The position numbers and the translations under genes were made by a program. Shown here piece by piece: positions 16,485 through 24,843 of a stretch of DNA of 64,000 nucleotides; the first letter of the stretch is position 1, and every line of letters begins with the position of its first letter. Under the pieces are notes generated by a model that was not told the DNA's origin, searched no databases, and saw only the letters and a list, made by a program, of their open reading frames with translations. The stretch comes from Brevibacillus_H sp049846925 (GTDB lineage: Bacteria; Bacillota; Bacilli; Brevibacillales; Brevibacillaceae), in the NCBI RefSeq assembly GCF_049846925.1, contig NZ_JBNCMT010000002.1:1-64000 (forward strand), in the 5' to 3' direction.

Positions 16485-17201
16485 TTATTGGATTAACCGT
16501 GGATCGAGCATGGCTACCTGATCCTTTGCAAACCCTTCAATTGTAAGTTTGTTGTATTCACTTACATCCAGGTCGATCTTGATCGGTTCCTCGAGATTGG
16601 AAGGTATCGTTCCTGAATCATAAATTTCTCTACCGTCACCAAAAATTTTAAATCTGCCTACATCCGGATCAACTGGCTTATCAGCCCAATAGATGGAGGG
16701 AGCCAGTTCAGCCAGGAATTTGGTATAGCCCTTACTCAATATATATTCTGCTTTAAAATTGCCTCGGTCCAGCTTGAATCCTTTCACGACTTCATACCCA
16801 TTCGAGTATGCCTTGCCTGATACCGTAGTGAAAGACGTAATCGGTTTCACCATATCTCCACTATTCCCTTTGCTTTTGTCAAAAGTACTTGGTTTCAATG
16901 CAGTCAGATAGGTAACCGTACCTTTCGGGGCCTTTCCCACATATACGGAGCGTGTCTCGGGAACATACGTGACTGATTTACCGATGGAGTCTGCCATAAA
17001 TCGAAGCGGAACATACGTCGTTCCGTTGTAGATCAACCCTTGTTGCCCACTGGCAGGTTGTTTTTGCTGACCGTCAAAATAAAATTGTAAAGGTAAAAAG
17101 TTCACGTCAATCTTCGTGGCCGCAAAAACAGCACCTGTACAGAACACAGTACTTAACAAAAAACCAACAAGCATATACTTCCATTTGTCATACCGTTTCA
17201 T
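16485..17201 (-). CDS. Secreted stalk-domain protein, paralogue of its neighbour
   Basis: The 238-residue product has a signal peptide (KWKYMLVGFLLSTVFCTGAVFA), then the stalk domain with NGTTYVPLRFMADSIGKSVTYVPET. A C-terminal beta-sandwich part contains FKIFGDGREIYDSGTIPSNLEEPIKIDLDV. The order and motifs match the next gene downstream, so this is a tandem duplication. The ATG at 17201 follows AGGGGGATGAGA; the frame is open 17 codons earlier but without a fitting site. Both probably act outside the cell, perhaps as paired wall proteins. The substrate is not known. Confidence 0.75.
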   Translation of the reverse strand: MKRYDKWKYMLVGFLLSTVFCTGAVFAATKIDVNFLPLQFYFDGQQKQPASGQQGLIYNGTTYVPLRFMADSIGKSVTYVPETRSVYVGKAPKGTVTYLTALKPSTFDKSKGNSGDMVKPITSFTTVSGKAYSNGYEVVKGFKLDRGNFKAEYILSKGYTKFLAELAPSIYWADKPVDPDVGRFKIFGDGREIYDSGTIPSNLEEPIKIDLDVSEYNKLTIEGFAKDQVAMLDPRLIQ

Positions 17202-17383
17202 TCTCATCCCCCTATGTATTGTGCCTTGTTCGAAAAAGTTCTGCCTCGCCAAGCCTTTTTCCTCCCGTCGGAATGTATATCACAGATGGTTTGTCTATAT
17301 TCTTTTGAATTTTTGGTATTTTGTGAACTTTATCACTCTTTATGGTATGCTTACTGTAATGAAAACGCTTACGAGGTGAGCTG

Positions 17384-17677
17384 ATGGAACAAAAGATGAG
17401 TTTTATGGAACGGTATAAAAAGGACCATCAACATCCTATGAACAAGCTGACACATGCGATTGGTATACCGATGATCGTTGTTTCGCTTCCGGTCTTCTTC
17501 TTTGATTGGAAGTGGGGGATCGGTTTGTTTATCCTCGGATGGGTGTTTCAATTTATTGGTCATTTTTTTGAAGGCAACCCTCCTTCCTTTTTCAAAAATC
17601 CAATCTTTTTACTGGTTGGCCCATGGTGGATTGCCAAGCGAATGTGGGGTTTTGTCACTGGAAAGCCGTACAAATAA
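17384..17677 (+). CDS. Mpo1/DUF962 family membrane protein
   Basis: This 97-residue membrane protein belongs to the DUF962/Mpo1-like family; yeast Mpo1 is an iron-dependent dioxygenase of 2-hydroxy fatty acids. Conserved family features are the N-terminal KDHQHPMNKLTHAIGIP with paired histidines, two membrane helices (MIVVSLPVFFFDW and GIGLFILGWVFQFIGHFFEGNPP) and the final NPIFLLVGPWWIAKRMWG. The histidines in the first motif and in FIGHFFEGNPP are the likely metal ligands. The start is ATG with GAGGTGAGCTG upstream. It is a single gene with its own terminator. Confidence 0.82.
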   Translation: MEQKMSFMERYKKDHQHPMNKLTHAIGIPMIVVSLPVFFFDWKWGIGLFILGWVFQFIGHFFEGNPPSFFKNPIFLLVGPWWIAKRMWGFVTGKPYK

Positions 17678-17683
17678 AATGAA

Positions 17684-17724
17684 AAAGAGCAGTTAGCCTG
17701 TTGCATGCTAACTGCTCTCTTTTT
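17684..17724 (+). terminator. Strong terminator after the DUF962 gene
   Basis: AGAGCAGTTAGC pairs perfectly with GCTAACTGCTCT across a 9-base loop, followed by CTTTTT. Confidence 0.9.
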
Positions 17725-17729
17725 AAGAT

Positions 17730-17873
17730 TTACTCCCAGCAGCAATGGTTATTTTTTTTTCTGTTGTGGTGTCTCTTCTTTTTGTTATCCTCTTTAACGA
17801 TAACTGTTACTTTTACAACAATAACCTTTTTGCCTTTTTTGAAACTAAAAGATTTTGCATCTTCTCCGTACAT
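17730..17873 (-). CDS. Small basic protein (47 aa)
   Basis: This short gene starts with ATG at 17873 after GGGGGGAG at ideal spacing and stops at 17730-17732. The product begins MYGEDAKSFSFKKGKK, continues with a hydrophobic beta-strand-like stretch VIVVKVTVIV, and ends in a very basic tail with two His and a CCW motif (KKKRHHNRKKNNHCCWE). The clean ribosome binding site, the adjacent plus-strand terminator and the absence of any overlapping gene support it. Lys/His/Cys-rich tails occur in small spore and coat proteins, but the function is only a guess. Confidence 0.6.
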   Translation of the reverse strand: MYGEDAKSFSFKKGKKVIVVKVTVIVKEDNKKKRHHNRKKNNHCCWE

Positions 17874-18004
17874 GATGGCTCCCCCCTTATCGTTAGGATA
17901 GGATAGTCTACGCTTTTTTCCGATTGCTTGTCACGGCATTTGTACGAGACCGAACGCATATTTCAATCGAGTAAACTGGAACCTATCCCTAAAGGAAGAA
18001 ATGA

Positions 18005-18706
18005 CTACAGCAATGAATCCAGAGCCACATGAATCATGTCGTTGAAAGTGGTTTGACGTTCTTCTGCAGTCGTCTCTTCACCCGTAATCACATGATCGCT
18101 TACAGTCAGAATGGACAGTGCTTTGCGATTAAACTTGGCAGCAAGTGTGTACAGAGCTGCTGTCTCCATTTCCAGTGCCAATATCTGATAGTCTGCCCAA
18201 CGCTTGATGCTCTCTTTATCCTCGTTATAGAAAGTATCACTCGTAAATACATTTCCGACCTTCACTGCCAAGCCTCTGGATGATGCCGTATCATACGCTT
18301 TTTTGAGCAAATCGAAATTGGCAGTAGGAGCAAAATCGATTCCGTTAAAACGAATGCGATTTACTGCTGAATCCGTTGAAGCACTCATGGCAATAATAAT
18401 GTCTCTTACTCGAACATCTTCCTGGATGGCACCACAAGTACCAACACGAATCAGGTTTTGAACCCCATAGCTTTGCATTAATTCATTCACATAGATAGAG
18501 ATGGATGGTATTCCCATACCTGTTCCTTGGACGGAAACTCGCTTGCCTTTATATGTACCAGTAAAACCAAGCATTCCACGTACTTCATTGTAGCAAACGG
18601 CATTCTCCAGAAAATTCTCCGCTATATATTTGGCACGAAGCGGGTCGCCAGGCAGCAGGACCGTTTCGGCAATTTCGTTTTCTTTGGCACCGATATGTAC
18701 ACTCAT
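18005..18706 (-). CDS. deoD: Purine nucleoside phosphorylase DeoD
   Basis: DeoD cleaves purine (deoxy)nucleosides with phosphate to the free base and (deoxy)ribose 1-phosphate in purine salvage. The 233-residue protein has the usual bacterial hexameric PNP length and motifs: PGDPLRAKYIAENFLE at the phosphate site, YNEVRGMLGFTGTYKG, GTGMGIPSISIYVNEL, and ALEMETAALYTLA with the nucleoside-binding Met-Glu. The start is ATG at 18706 after GGAGGGAG; nine codons upstream in the same frame lack a good site. It is a single gene, divergent from the KinB-like kinase gene. Confidence 0.95.
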   Translation of the reverse strand: MSVHIGAKENEIAETVLLPGDPLRAKYIAENFLENAVCYNEVRGMLGFTGTYKGKRVSVQGTGMGIPSISIYVNELMQSYGVQNLIRVGTCGAIQEDVRVRDIIIAMSASTDSAVNRIRFNGIDFAPTANFDLLKKAYDTASSRGLAVKVGNVFTSDTFYNEDKESIKRWADYQILALEMETAALYTLAAKFNRKALSILTVSDHVITGEETTAEERQTTFNDMIHVALDSLL

Positions 18707-18877
18707 TTGTAACTCTCCCTCCGTAATGGACAAATATCACACCTACAAAACTACCACATTCTCTCAAGGAAATATATGCAAAAATAATTGAACAGCACAA
18801 CATTGTACTTGTATTTGGAAACGATTCTAGTATAACTTAATTATGGAAATATATTCTTGATTAGTAGGTGCGACGAA

Positions 18878-20134
18878 GTGGGCCATGCTTGGAAAGACAT
18901 CTTGATTAATGTATTTTTTATTATCTTCCCATTATTCCTTTATCAAATCCTTTCTCTGGATCGATTTCATATCACCAAGAAACAAAACAAATTAATCATT
19001 GCTTCCTTCTCAGCGATTAGTATTTTCCTATGTATGAGCTTCCCGTCTATTATCATACCCGGCTATCATTTTGACCTTCGCTTCATTCCTTTTATCCTTG
19101 CCTCTCTTTACTGCGGATTTCCTACTGCAGTTGTACTTGCCATTGAGATCATTGGTTATCGATTTTTGTTAGGGGGAACAGGTAGCCTAGCAAACCTTGT
19201 AATTTATGGCTCCATGCTGCCAATCATTTACATAATACTTCCTCACTACAAAGGATTCACCATGCGATCCAAATTACTGGTCACAACATCTCTGGCATTT
19301 TCCACATCAGTATTTTCAAACCTCTTATATTTGATTTTTTGCGAACTGCCCATCTTTATGATTTTCGTCGCAGAAGAACTCATTCTAATGAAAGTCATTA
19401 TTGCCTTACTTGTTACTTTCATGGTAGAGCGTATACGGGAAAATACTGTGCTGAGAGAAATGATAAACCGTGCTGAAAAGTTGAGAGTGGTAAGTGAAAT
19501 GGCTGCTTCCGTCTCTCATGAAATACGAAACCCTCTGACTGTTACCAGAGGATTTATCCAGTTGCTGCTAAAGGCTGATCTTCCCAAAGGGAAGCGTGAT
19601 GAGTTCCTTCAGCTATCGTTAGAAGAGCTGGATCGAGCCGGTTCTATCATTACCGATTATCTTACTTTGGCCAAGCCTCAATTAAGCAGTATCGTAACAT
19701 TGAATGTCTCTGATGAAATCAAGTACGTACTGGATGTGATGGCGCCATATGCCACTATGCACAATGTAGAGTTACATAAGGAGTTAAACGAGCTTTGTAT
19801 CATATCTGGTGACAGGCAGAAACTTCATCAATGCCTGATTAACCTCGTGAAAAACGGGATCGAGGCAATGCCAGACGGGGGTACATTATCCATCTGCAAT
19901 TCATTTCACAATCAGATGGCGGTAATTGAGATTACCGACTCAGGAACAGGAATGACAGCAGAACAAATTGCCCGCCTGGGAACACCCTATTATTCAACCA
20001 AAGACAAAGGGACTGGATTAGGCACAATGGTCGCCTTTAGCATCGTCCATGCTTTCAACGGCAAAGTGAGCATAAACAGCGTGTATGGTAAAGGAACCAA
20101 GTTTACTTTGTCATTTCCAGGCTCATGCAAATAA
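18878..20134 (+). CDS. Membrane sensor histidine kinase (KinB-like)
   Basis: The protein of about 418 residues has roughly six membrane segments in its first 200 residues (for example INVFFIIFPLFLYQILS, IIASFSAISIFLCMSF and VIIALLVTFMVERI), matching a 5TM-LYT-type input domain. A HisKA dimerisation helix follows with the phosphorylated His in SVSHEIRNPLTVTRGFIQLL. The ATPase domain has the N box (LVKNGIEAMPDGG), G1 (DSGTGMTAEQ) and G2 (GTGLGTMVAFSIV). The size and layout resemble sporulation kinase KinB. I prefer the GTG at 18878, preceded by TAGGTG; the open frame begins seven codons earlier at TTG. No response regulator is adjacent, which fits an orphan kinase feeding Spo0F. Confidence 0.82.
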   Translation: MGHAWKDILINVFFIIFPLFLYQILSLDRFHITKKQNKLIIASFSAISIFLCMSFPSIIIPGYHFDLRFIPFILASLYCGFPTAVVLAIEIIGYRFLLGGTGSLANLVIYGSMLPIIYIILPHYKGFTMRSKLLVTTSLAFSTSVFSNLLYLIFCELPIFMIFVAEELILMKVIIALLVTFMVERIRENTVLREMINRAEKLRVVSEMAASVSHEIRNPLTVTRGFIQLLLKADLPKGKRDEFLQLSLEELDRAGSIITDYLTLAKPQLSSIVTLNVSDEIKYVLDVMAPYATMHNVELHKELNELCIISGDRQKLHQCLINLVKNGIEAMPDGGTLSICNSFHNQMAVIEITDSGTGMTAEQIARLGTPYYSTKDKGTGLGTMVAFSIVHAFNGKVSINSVYGKGTKFTLSFPGSCK

Positions 20135-20299
20135 CCGCCAAACCCCCATAGTAAAATGCGTATTTAGATAATAACCTAATTAGGTATTAGTCTAATCATT
20201 TTGATATTTCAATGATAACTTCAAGGATGAAGGATGTATGGATAAGTGCACCAATACAAGGGGAACATGGTAGTAAACAGCTTGATAGGAGATGTCTAC

Positions 20300-20539
20300 A
20301 TGTTACCCGAAGATATTCAGAAGAAAATTCAGGAAATAAGGGTAGTAGGAAACTTCGAAGAGAAATACAACTCGCCAGATGACGAACAGGTACTTCAAAC
20401 CATTCTAGCTGAGCAGAATATGTCGATTCCAAGTGGAAATCATACGGCGGATTGGTCAAGCGTGAAGCAGGTGCTAGACCAAAAAAAACAGGAGCTAAAA
20501 AAACGAAGTGAAGAATATTTTGAGAGTGGTTTTTGGTAA
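20300..20539 (+). CDS. Small hypothetical protein (79 aa)
   Basis: The ATG at 20300 follows AGGAGATGTCTAC, giving a 79-residue acidic, helical protein (MLPEDIQKKIQEIRVVGNF..., ending KKRSEEYFESGFW). Upstream ATG codons in the same frame have no such site. There is no signal peptide, membrane segment or known motif. It has its own terminator and is convergent with a 35-codon gene. The family is not recognised. Confidence 0.65.
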   Translation: MLPEDIQKKIQEIRVVGNFEEKYNSPDDEQVLQTILAEQNMSIPSGNHTADWSSVKQVLDQKKQELKKRSEEYFESGFW

Positions 20540-20550
20540 ACATACCGAGA

Positions 20551-20589
20551 ACCCCAAGGCAGTTTTTCCCTTGGGGTGTTTCGTTATTT
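20551..20589 (+). terminator. Terminator of the 79-aa gene
   Basis: ACCCCAAGG and CCTTGGGGT flank a short loop and are followed by GTTTCGTTATTTTT. Confidence 0.8.
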
Positions 20590-20590
20590 T

Positions 20591-20698
20591 TCAAGCTACC
20601 TTCGTAAACAAACCAAAAACTAGCAGTATTAAGAAAAGGCTGATCATTACACTTACCCAAACGATTGAACCAGTATCGATTCTATTTTTCCATTTCAC
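20591..20698 (-). CDS. Single-helix membrane microprotein (35 aa)
   Basis: A GTG at 20698 preceded by AAGGAG starts a 35-residue peptide, MKWKNRIDTGSIVWVSVM then ISLFLILLVFGLFTKVA. It has a basic N-terminus and one hydrophobic helix of about 22 residues, the pattern of small membrane microproteins in Bacilli. It fills the gap between the 79-aa gene terminator and a non-coding stretch. No family is recognised and no partner is evident. Confidence 0.55.
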   Translation of the reverse strand: MKWKNRIDTGSIVWVSVMISLFLILLVFGLFTKVA

Positions 20699-20699
20699 T

Positions 20700-20981
20700 T
20701 ATCATCACTCCTTGTCCTACTACTAAGCTATTCAGAATTAAGGGGATAATAGGACAAAAAAAACCACCCGGAAACATTTCCAAGTGGATAAAGGATTAGG
20801 GGTAGTACTGAAAAAAACATGTTGCTGGTTTTATAGACGTAACAAAGCAAATCCAAGGTTGCAGGAAATTTAAAGTTTGGACATAAATTAAAACATTGAT
20901 TTGGAGCAGGTCAGATATGCTCCGACTCATTTTCATGCTAGTCTGCATACATGCACAGTCGCAAACACAGTTTGAATACCG
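20700..20981. other. Intergenic stretch, nothing coding seen
   Basis: The stretch is A-rich with a small hairpin (AACCACCCGGAAA and TTTCCAAGTGG near 20763-20787). No start codon with a ribosome binding site or protein-like frame was found in either direction. It borders the DUF262 remnant. Confidence 0.5.
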
Positions 20982-21239
20982 TTATTTCGAATATTGGGTT
21001 TCTGTTAATTGATCACGTTCCTCTTCGGATAAAAAACGAAAATCATACATAAGCCCGAATTCCTTTGCGTTCTCTAATAAATTAAGAAAGAGTTCCTCCC
21101 CTTCAACATCAACACCTTTTAATCCGGTATAGATCCCTTGGAGTCTTTGTTGACCATCCAATTCTATAACAACCGAAGGCAAAATTTTTGTATTGACGCT
21201 ACTGCCATTCTCGACCGACGAAAGAAACAATCTGCTCAT
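20982..21239 (-). pseudogene. Fragment of a DUF262 (GmrSD/ParB-like) protein
   Basis: The frame contains VVIELDGQQRLQGIYTGLKG followed by EGEELFLNLLENAKEFG. The DGQQRL motif and the following LYFNL-like strand are the hallmark of the DUF262 domain, the NTP-dependent ParB/Srx-like part of type IV restriction enzymes such as GmrSD and related defence proteins. Full-length members run to 500 residues or more; here only about 85 remain, with no ribosome binding site and an early stop. I read this as a decayed piece of a defence gene. Whether it once belonged with hsdMS (7 kb away) is unknown. Confidence 0.5.
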
Positions 21240-21378
21240 TTCCCCAACGAGGCTTGTCGTGTGGAAAAGCGGTACTCTCCTGTCTCCTCCTCGCACACAT
21301 AGTATAACCCGATACTGATTCCTAAATTCGAAAACCCGCCTCTGCATTTGCAAAAGGCGGGCTACTGGTTGCAAAGAT

Positions 21379-21789
21379 TTACCGTTGAGGTTCTCTGTTG
21401 TCTCTTCTGTTGCGCATTCCGGCTAATCCTGCCAGACCTAACAAGCCAAGCCAGCCCCAGTCAACATCATTGTCGCCAGCAGCAGCCCTTGTGCCATAAC
21501 CATTATTATTCGTACCAAACGTACCATTATTGGTCATACCAGTTCCATTTGTGCCGTATGTGCCATAGGTGTTGTTGTAACCTGTCGTACCCGTTGTACC
21601 TGCTGTTGTACCAGCAGAGCCTCCGGTTGTCCCATAAGTGTTATAGCCTGTCCCTGTACCCGTCGTAAAACCTGCGCCGCTTCCACCAACCCCTACGCCT
21701 GCTCTTGTACCACCTGTTTCAGCGTATGCTGAAGCACCCATTGCCAACATAAGCACCATTACAATAACTGACATTCTGGTTTTTTTCAT
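21379..21789 (-). CDS. WGxxGxxG-type surface protein
   Basis: This 136-residue exported protein has a signal peptide (SVIVMVLMLAMGASAYA). A low-complexity middle of Gly, Thr, Asn and Tyr (GTTGYNNTYGTYGTNGTG) is followed by the C-terminal WGWLGLLGLAGLAGMRNRRDNRE. That is a Trp-Gly-rich short membrane segment followed by arginines, the WGxxGxxG-CTERM arrangement common in Paenibacillaceae. Such tails probably anchor or sort the protein at the membrane. The ATG follows AAAGGGG. The function is unknown. Confidence 0.8.
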   Translation of the reverse strand: MKKTRMSVIVMVLMLAMGASAYAETGGTRAGVGVGGSGAGFTTGTGTGYNTYGTTGGSAGTTAGTTGTTGYNNTYGTYGTNGTGMTNNGTFGTNNNGYGTRAAAGDNDVDWGWLGLLGLAGLAGMRNRRDNREPQR

Positions 21790-21943
21790 AATGAAAACTC
21801 AACCCCTTTCTTAGGTCTATTCAACTTATTTCCTAGGTTGAGTTGGATTATTCATTCCCCTCCACCCCTTTGAGCGCTTTCTTCCATAATGTGCCGTGTG
21901 GTATAATCGCTAAATTACAAACCACGTGTGTTGGAGGGTCTTC

Positions 21944-22420
21944 ATGCTTACATTTGAAGAAAAAACTGCTATCATTGAATCTTTTCCAGAACTGCAAAAA
22001 AAAGCCGTATCGCTCGGCCGAGTAAACTACCAGTTTGAGGAAAGCAAACACGAAAAGAAAAATGTGGTATATCATCTGCATCCGAATGGAAACGGGTTCG
22101 TTTATGCAGGACTGATTCGCGGATATAAAACAGATGACAAGGGCTTCGTAAATATCCGTGACTTTTCTGCTGATGCCTTGCAAAAATTGATTCGCTCATC
22201 CATTCAATCACTTTCTGAACCGCCTCGGACAGAAGCAGAAGAAGCGATTATCGGAGAAGGACAGGAGGAACGCTGGGCTGGACCCGACAATCAGACCCTG
22301 ATCCTGCTGAACGAGGATGAGTGGTGGAACATTTACGCCGGGTTGAATCTGGAGGAGTCTTTCGGTTCGTATGAAGAGGCGACACAATATCTGGAAGAAG
22401 AAGGGTTTACTCGAATATAA
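21944..22420 (+). CDS. Hypothetical cytoplasmic protein (158 aa)
   Basis: The ATG at 21944 follows GGAGGG. The product begins MLTFEEKTAIIESFPELQ and is acidic, soluble and mixed alpha/beta. It has Trp-rich stretches (ERWAGPDNQTLILLNEDEWWNIYAGLNLEESFG) near the C-terminus. No catalytic motif or membrane segment is seen. It resembles conserved Bacillales proteins of unknown function, but I cannot name the family. It is a single gene, with a terminator shared with the convergent rluF-like gene. Confidence 0.7.
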   Translation: MLTFEEKTAIIESFPELQKKAVSLGRVNYQFEESKHEKKNVVYHLHPNGNGFVYAGLIRGYKTDDKGFVNIRDFSADALQKLIRSSIQSLSEPPRTEAEEAIIGEGQEERWAGPDNQTLILLNEDEWWNIYAGLNLEESFGSYEEATQYLEEEGFTRI

Positions 22421-22446
22421 ACCTGCTTAACAACACCAATTCAAAT

Positions 22447-22483
22447 AAAAACGCTCATCTCCGTAATGGAATGAGCGTTTTTG
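22447..22483. terminator. Bidirectional terminator
   Basis: AAAAACGCTCAT pairs with ATGAGCGTTTTT between convergent genes ending at 22420 and 22509. Confidence 0.85.
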
Positions 22484-22508
22484 GTTACAGTTCATATCGA
22501 ACGGCTTC

Positions 22509-23198
22509 CTACTCCAACAATTTCATTAATTCATTGAATTCTTTGCTTGTCAGATTGCGCCAGTGGCCGATTTTCAGATCACCTAACCGTATATTCATTA
22601 TCCGAATCCGTTGCAGTCGGGTCACCTGGTATCCAAATGCCTGGCACATCCTGCGAATTTGACGATTGAGTCCTTGTGTCAGGATGATCCGAAACACCCT
22701 GTCACTGACACGGCTTACTTTGCACGGTTTCGTTTTGGTTCCCAAAATCTTGACTCCGCTAGACATCCCTTGCAAGAATTCCTGAGTGATCATTTTGTTC
22801 ACCGTGACGATATACTCTTTCTCATGATTATTTTCTGCCCGCAATATCTTGTTGACAATGTCTCCGTCATTGGTGAGCAGAATCAGCCCTTCTGAATCCT
22901 TATCGAGACGCCCAATCGGAAATACCCGCGCTGGATGGTTCACAAAATCTACGATATTGCCCTGAACATGCTTTTCCGTTGTGCTCGTGATGCCAACAGG
23001 TTTGTTCAAGACGATGTAAACTGGCTTTTTCTTGGTGCCGATCGGCTTGCCGTCGATCATGACCATATCACCCGGTTCTGCCGTACTGCCAAGCTCCGCC
23101 ACTAGCCCATTGATGGTTACCCGCTTGGCATCAATCAGCTTGTCAGCTTCCCGCCTCGAACATACTCCTGTCTCACTTATAAATTTATTGATTCTCAT
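22509..23198 (-). CDS. 23S rRNA pseudouridine synthase, RluF type
   Basis: RsuA/RluB/E/F-family enzymes convert a specific rRNA uridine to pseudouridine. The 229-residue protein has an N-terminal S4 RNA-binding domain (residues 1-50, RINKFISETGVCSRREADKLI) and the catalytic domain with the nucleophile D99 in GRLDKDSEGLILLTNDGD. The conserved LTQGLNRQIRRMCQAFGY motif lies near the C-terminus. The LDKDSEGL form and the QGLNRQIRRMC motif fit RluF best, although RluB or RsuA cannot be excluded. The start ATG lies after GAAGGGA. The gene is transcribed alone. Confidence 0.87.
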   Translation of the reverse strand: MRINKFISETGVCSRREADKLIDAKRVTINGLVAELGSTAEPGDMVMIDGKPIGTKKKPVYIVLNKPVGITSTTEKHVQGNIVDFVNHPARVFPIGRLDKDSEGLILLTNDGDIVNKILRAENNHEKEYIVTVNKMITQEFLQGMSSGVKILGTKTKPCKVSRVSDRVFRIILTQGLNRQIRRMCQAFGYQVTRLQRIRIMNIRLGDLKIGHWRNLTSKEFNELMKLLE

Positions 23199-23315
23199 GC
23201 GGAAATCCCTTCTCTATCTCATGGTTCTTGTTTTTCCTACTCAATTGTGCTTACAAGCATTTTCCATTGTAACACAAAGGATGGGGCGAAGCATCCAGCC
23301 CCACCCCATCCACAT

Positions 23316-23714
23316 TTATTTGCCTGTTTTTACTGGACCTTTCCAATCAAGCATACCACCTGAAACATTCACAATATTCGTATAGCCTTGCTCCTGAAGC
23401 AATTTCGCTGCTTGCATGCTTCTGTTCCCACTCCGGCAAATGATAACGACCTCTTTGTCTTTGGGAATTTCAGCTAAACGATTCGGTAAAGAGCTCAGAG
23501 GTACATTGGCAATCCCCTCAATATGCCCTTCCGTATACTCATTCTCTTCTCGCACGTCAATGAACACGGCTGAGGAATTCAACTGTTGCTGCAATTTTTC
23601 TTGTAATTGTGTAGTTGTCACCTGTTGAATCGTGCTACTCGTCTGAAAAAACAGCATCCAGACAACAGCTCCGATTGCAATCACAGAAAGTAGGGCAATT
23701 ATCGTTCGGTTCAT
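23316..23714 (-). CDS. Membrane-anchored rhodanese-domain protein
   Basis: The 132-residue protein has an N-terminal membrane anchor (IIALLSVIAIGAVVWMLFF) followed by one rhodanese domain facing outward. The substrate loop has the active Cys at C93 in CRSGNRS, and the domain starts with VFIDVREENEYTEGHI. Such proteins move sulfur or act in thiol chemistry. The ATG at 23714 is used because it follows AGGAGATTGGGAGAA; the TTG three codons earlier is poorly spaced. It lies just downstream of the slipin gene and may share its transcript (22 bp apart). Confidence 0.85.
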   Translation of the reverse strand: MNRTIIALLSVIAIGAVVWMLFFQTSSTIQQVTTTQLQEKLQQQLNSSAVFIDVREENEYTEGHIEGIANVPLSSLPNRLAEIPKDKEVVIICRSGNRSMQAAKLLQEQGYTNIVNVSGGMLDWKGPVKTGK

Positions 23715-23736
23715 TTCTCCCAATCTCCTATATCCT

Positions 23737-24843
23737 CTATTTTTTAGCAGTAAATAGACTATTCAGTTGCTCTAGCAAATTTCCTCCACCGGACAAAGAG
23801 ACATGTCCGATCCTTTCACAAATTCGCTCCAGATATTCCAACTCTTTCAAACGGGACAAAGTCTGATTCTCGTCCATCAGCTTCGCCGTATTGAGTAGAC
23901 TTCTGGTCGATGCAGTCTCTTCTCTTCTAGTGATAATATTAGCCTGTGCCTTCTTTTCTGCCAGTAACACCATATTCAAAATCTCTTTGATATCACCAGG
24001 CAAAATAATATCTTTTACACCTGCAGACAGGAACTGCACGCCGAAATCCTCGCTTTTTTCCTGCAATCGTGACAAAACGAATTGTCCTACTTCCTGCTTG
24101 GTTCGCAAGAGGTCGTCAAGCTTCAGCGTACCGACATATTCTCGTAAAACAAGCTGCAACAAAATATAGATTTGCTCTTCAAATGATTTAATCTCCATCA
24201 TTCTCAAAGGATTCACAATTTTGTACTGGCAGACAAAGTTAAGCCGAAGCGCAATTTTGTCCTCAGTCATCATTTCCTGTCCAGTCATATCCAATTGCTG
24301 CTGGCGTAAATCAATCAGTTTTACTTGAATGGAGACGGGCCCTCGCCAAAAATAGTACTTGCCCGGTGGTAGAGTACGCTGCATGACGTTGTTAAAGAAG
24401 AGAATGCCCGTCTCATAACTCGCAACCTCGTAAATAATAGCATAACTATTCACCCGAGGGCTGCTGAAAATCGACCGATCAATCTCCGGACGTACCTCTG
24501 GTTCTCTTGTATCGACTGTTATAAAGTCGTGCTTATGTAACAGATTCCAAAATACGTACTTCCCCGTGGTCAGGACAGACTTGAATTTCTCATCCACGTA
24601 ATGAAGGACATATTCGTAATCTTTCACTTCCACTACAACCAAATCCTTATTCAACTCTGGATCGTGAAGTAGAAGATTGATATTTTTATCGGGCACCTGA
24701 AACGGCTGATCGATTTTCAGTTTAATGACTTCGTTATTCACAAAGGGTGGAAAGAAATACTTCCCCGGCTGAAGATAACGTTGGTAGTTGCCATCCTTGA
24801 AGAGAAGGCCTCTTTCATCGTCTTGAATGATCACTTTTTTCAT
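23737..24843 (-). CDS. Slipin / SPFH-domain protein
   Basis: The 368-residue protein contains an SPFH (band 7) domain from about residue 130 to 300, with the slipin-like stretch YFWRGPVSIQVKLIDLRQQQLDMTGQEMMTEDKIALRLNF split over the conserved strands. A helical region with LVLREYVGTLKLDDLL and AEKKAQANIITRREETAST follows. The N-terminal 110 residues have repeated GKYFF/GKYVFW motifs but no obvious membrane helix, so membrane contact is probably peripheral. SPFH proteins organise lipid domains or proteases. The start is ATG preceded by GGGGAGAG. No NfeD partner is adjacent. Confidence 0.8.
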   Translation of the reverse strand: MKKVIIQDDERGLLFKDGNYQRYLQPGKYFFPPFVNNEVIKLKIDQPFQVPDKNINLLLHDPELNKDLVVVEVKDYEYVLHYVDEKFKSVLTTGKYVFWNLLHKHDFITVDTREPEVRPEIDRSIFSSPRVNSYAIIYEVASYETGILFFNNVMQRTLPPGKYYFWRGPVSIQVKLIDLRQQQLDMTGQEMMTEDKIALRLNFVCQYKIVNPLRMMEIKSFEEQIYILLQLVLREYVGTLKLDDLLRTKQEVGQFVLSRLQEKSEDFGVQFLSAGVKDIILPGDIKEILNMVLLAEKKAQANIITRREETASTRSLLNTAKLMDENQTLSRLKELEYLERICERIGHVSLSGGGNLLEQLNSLFTAKK

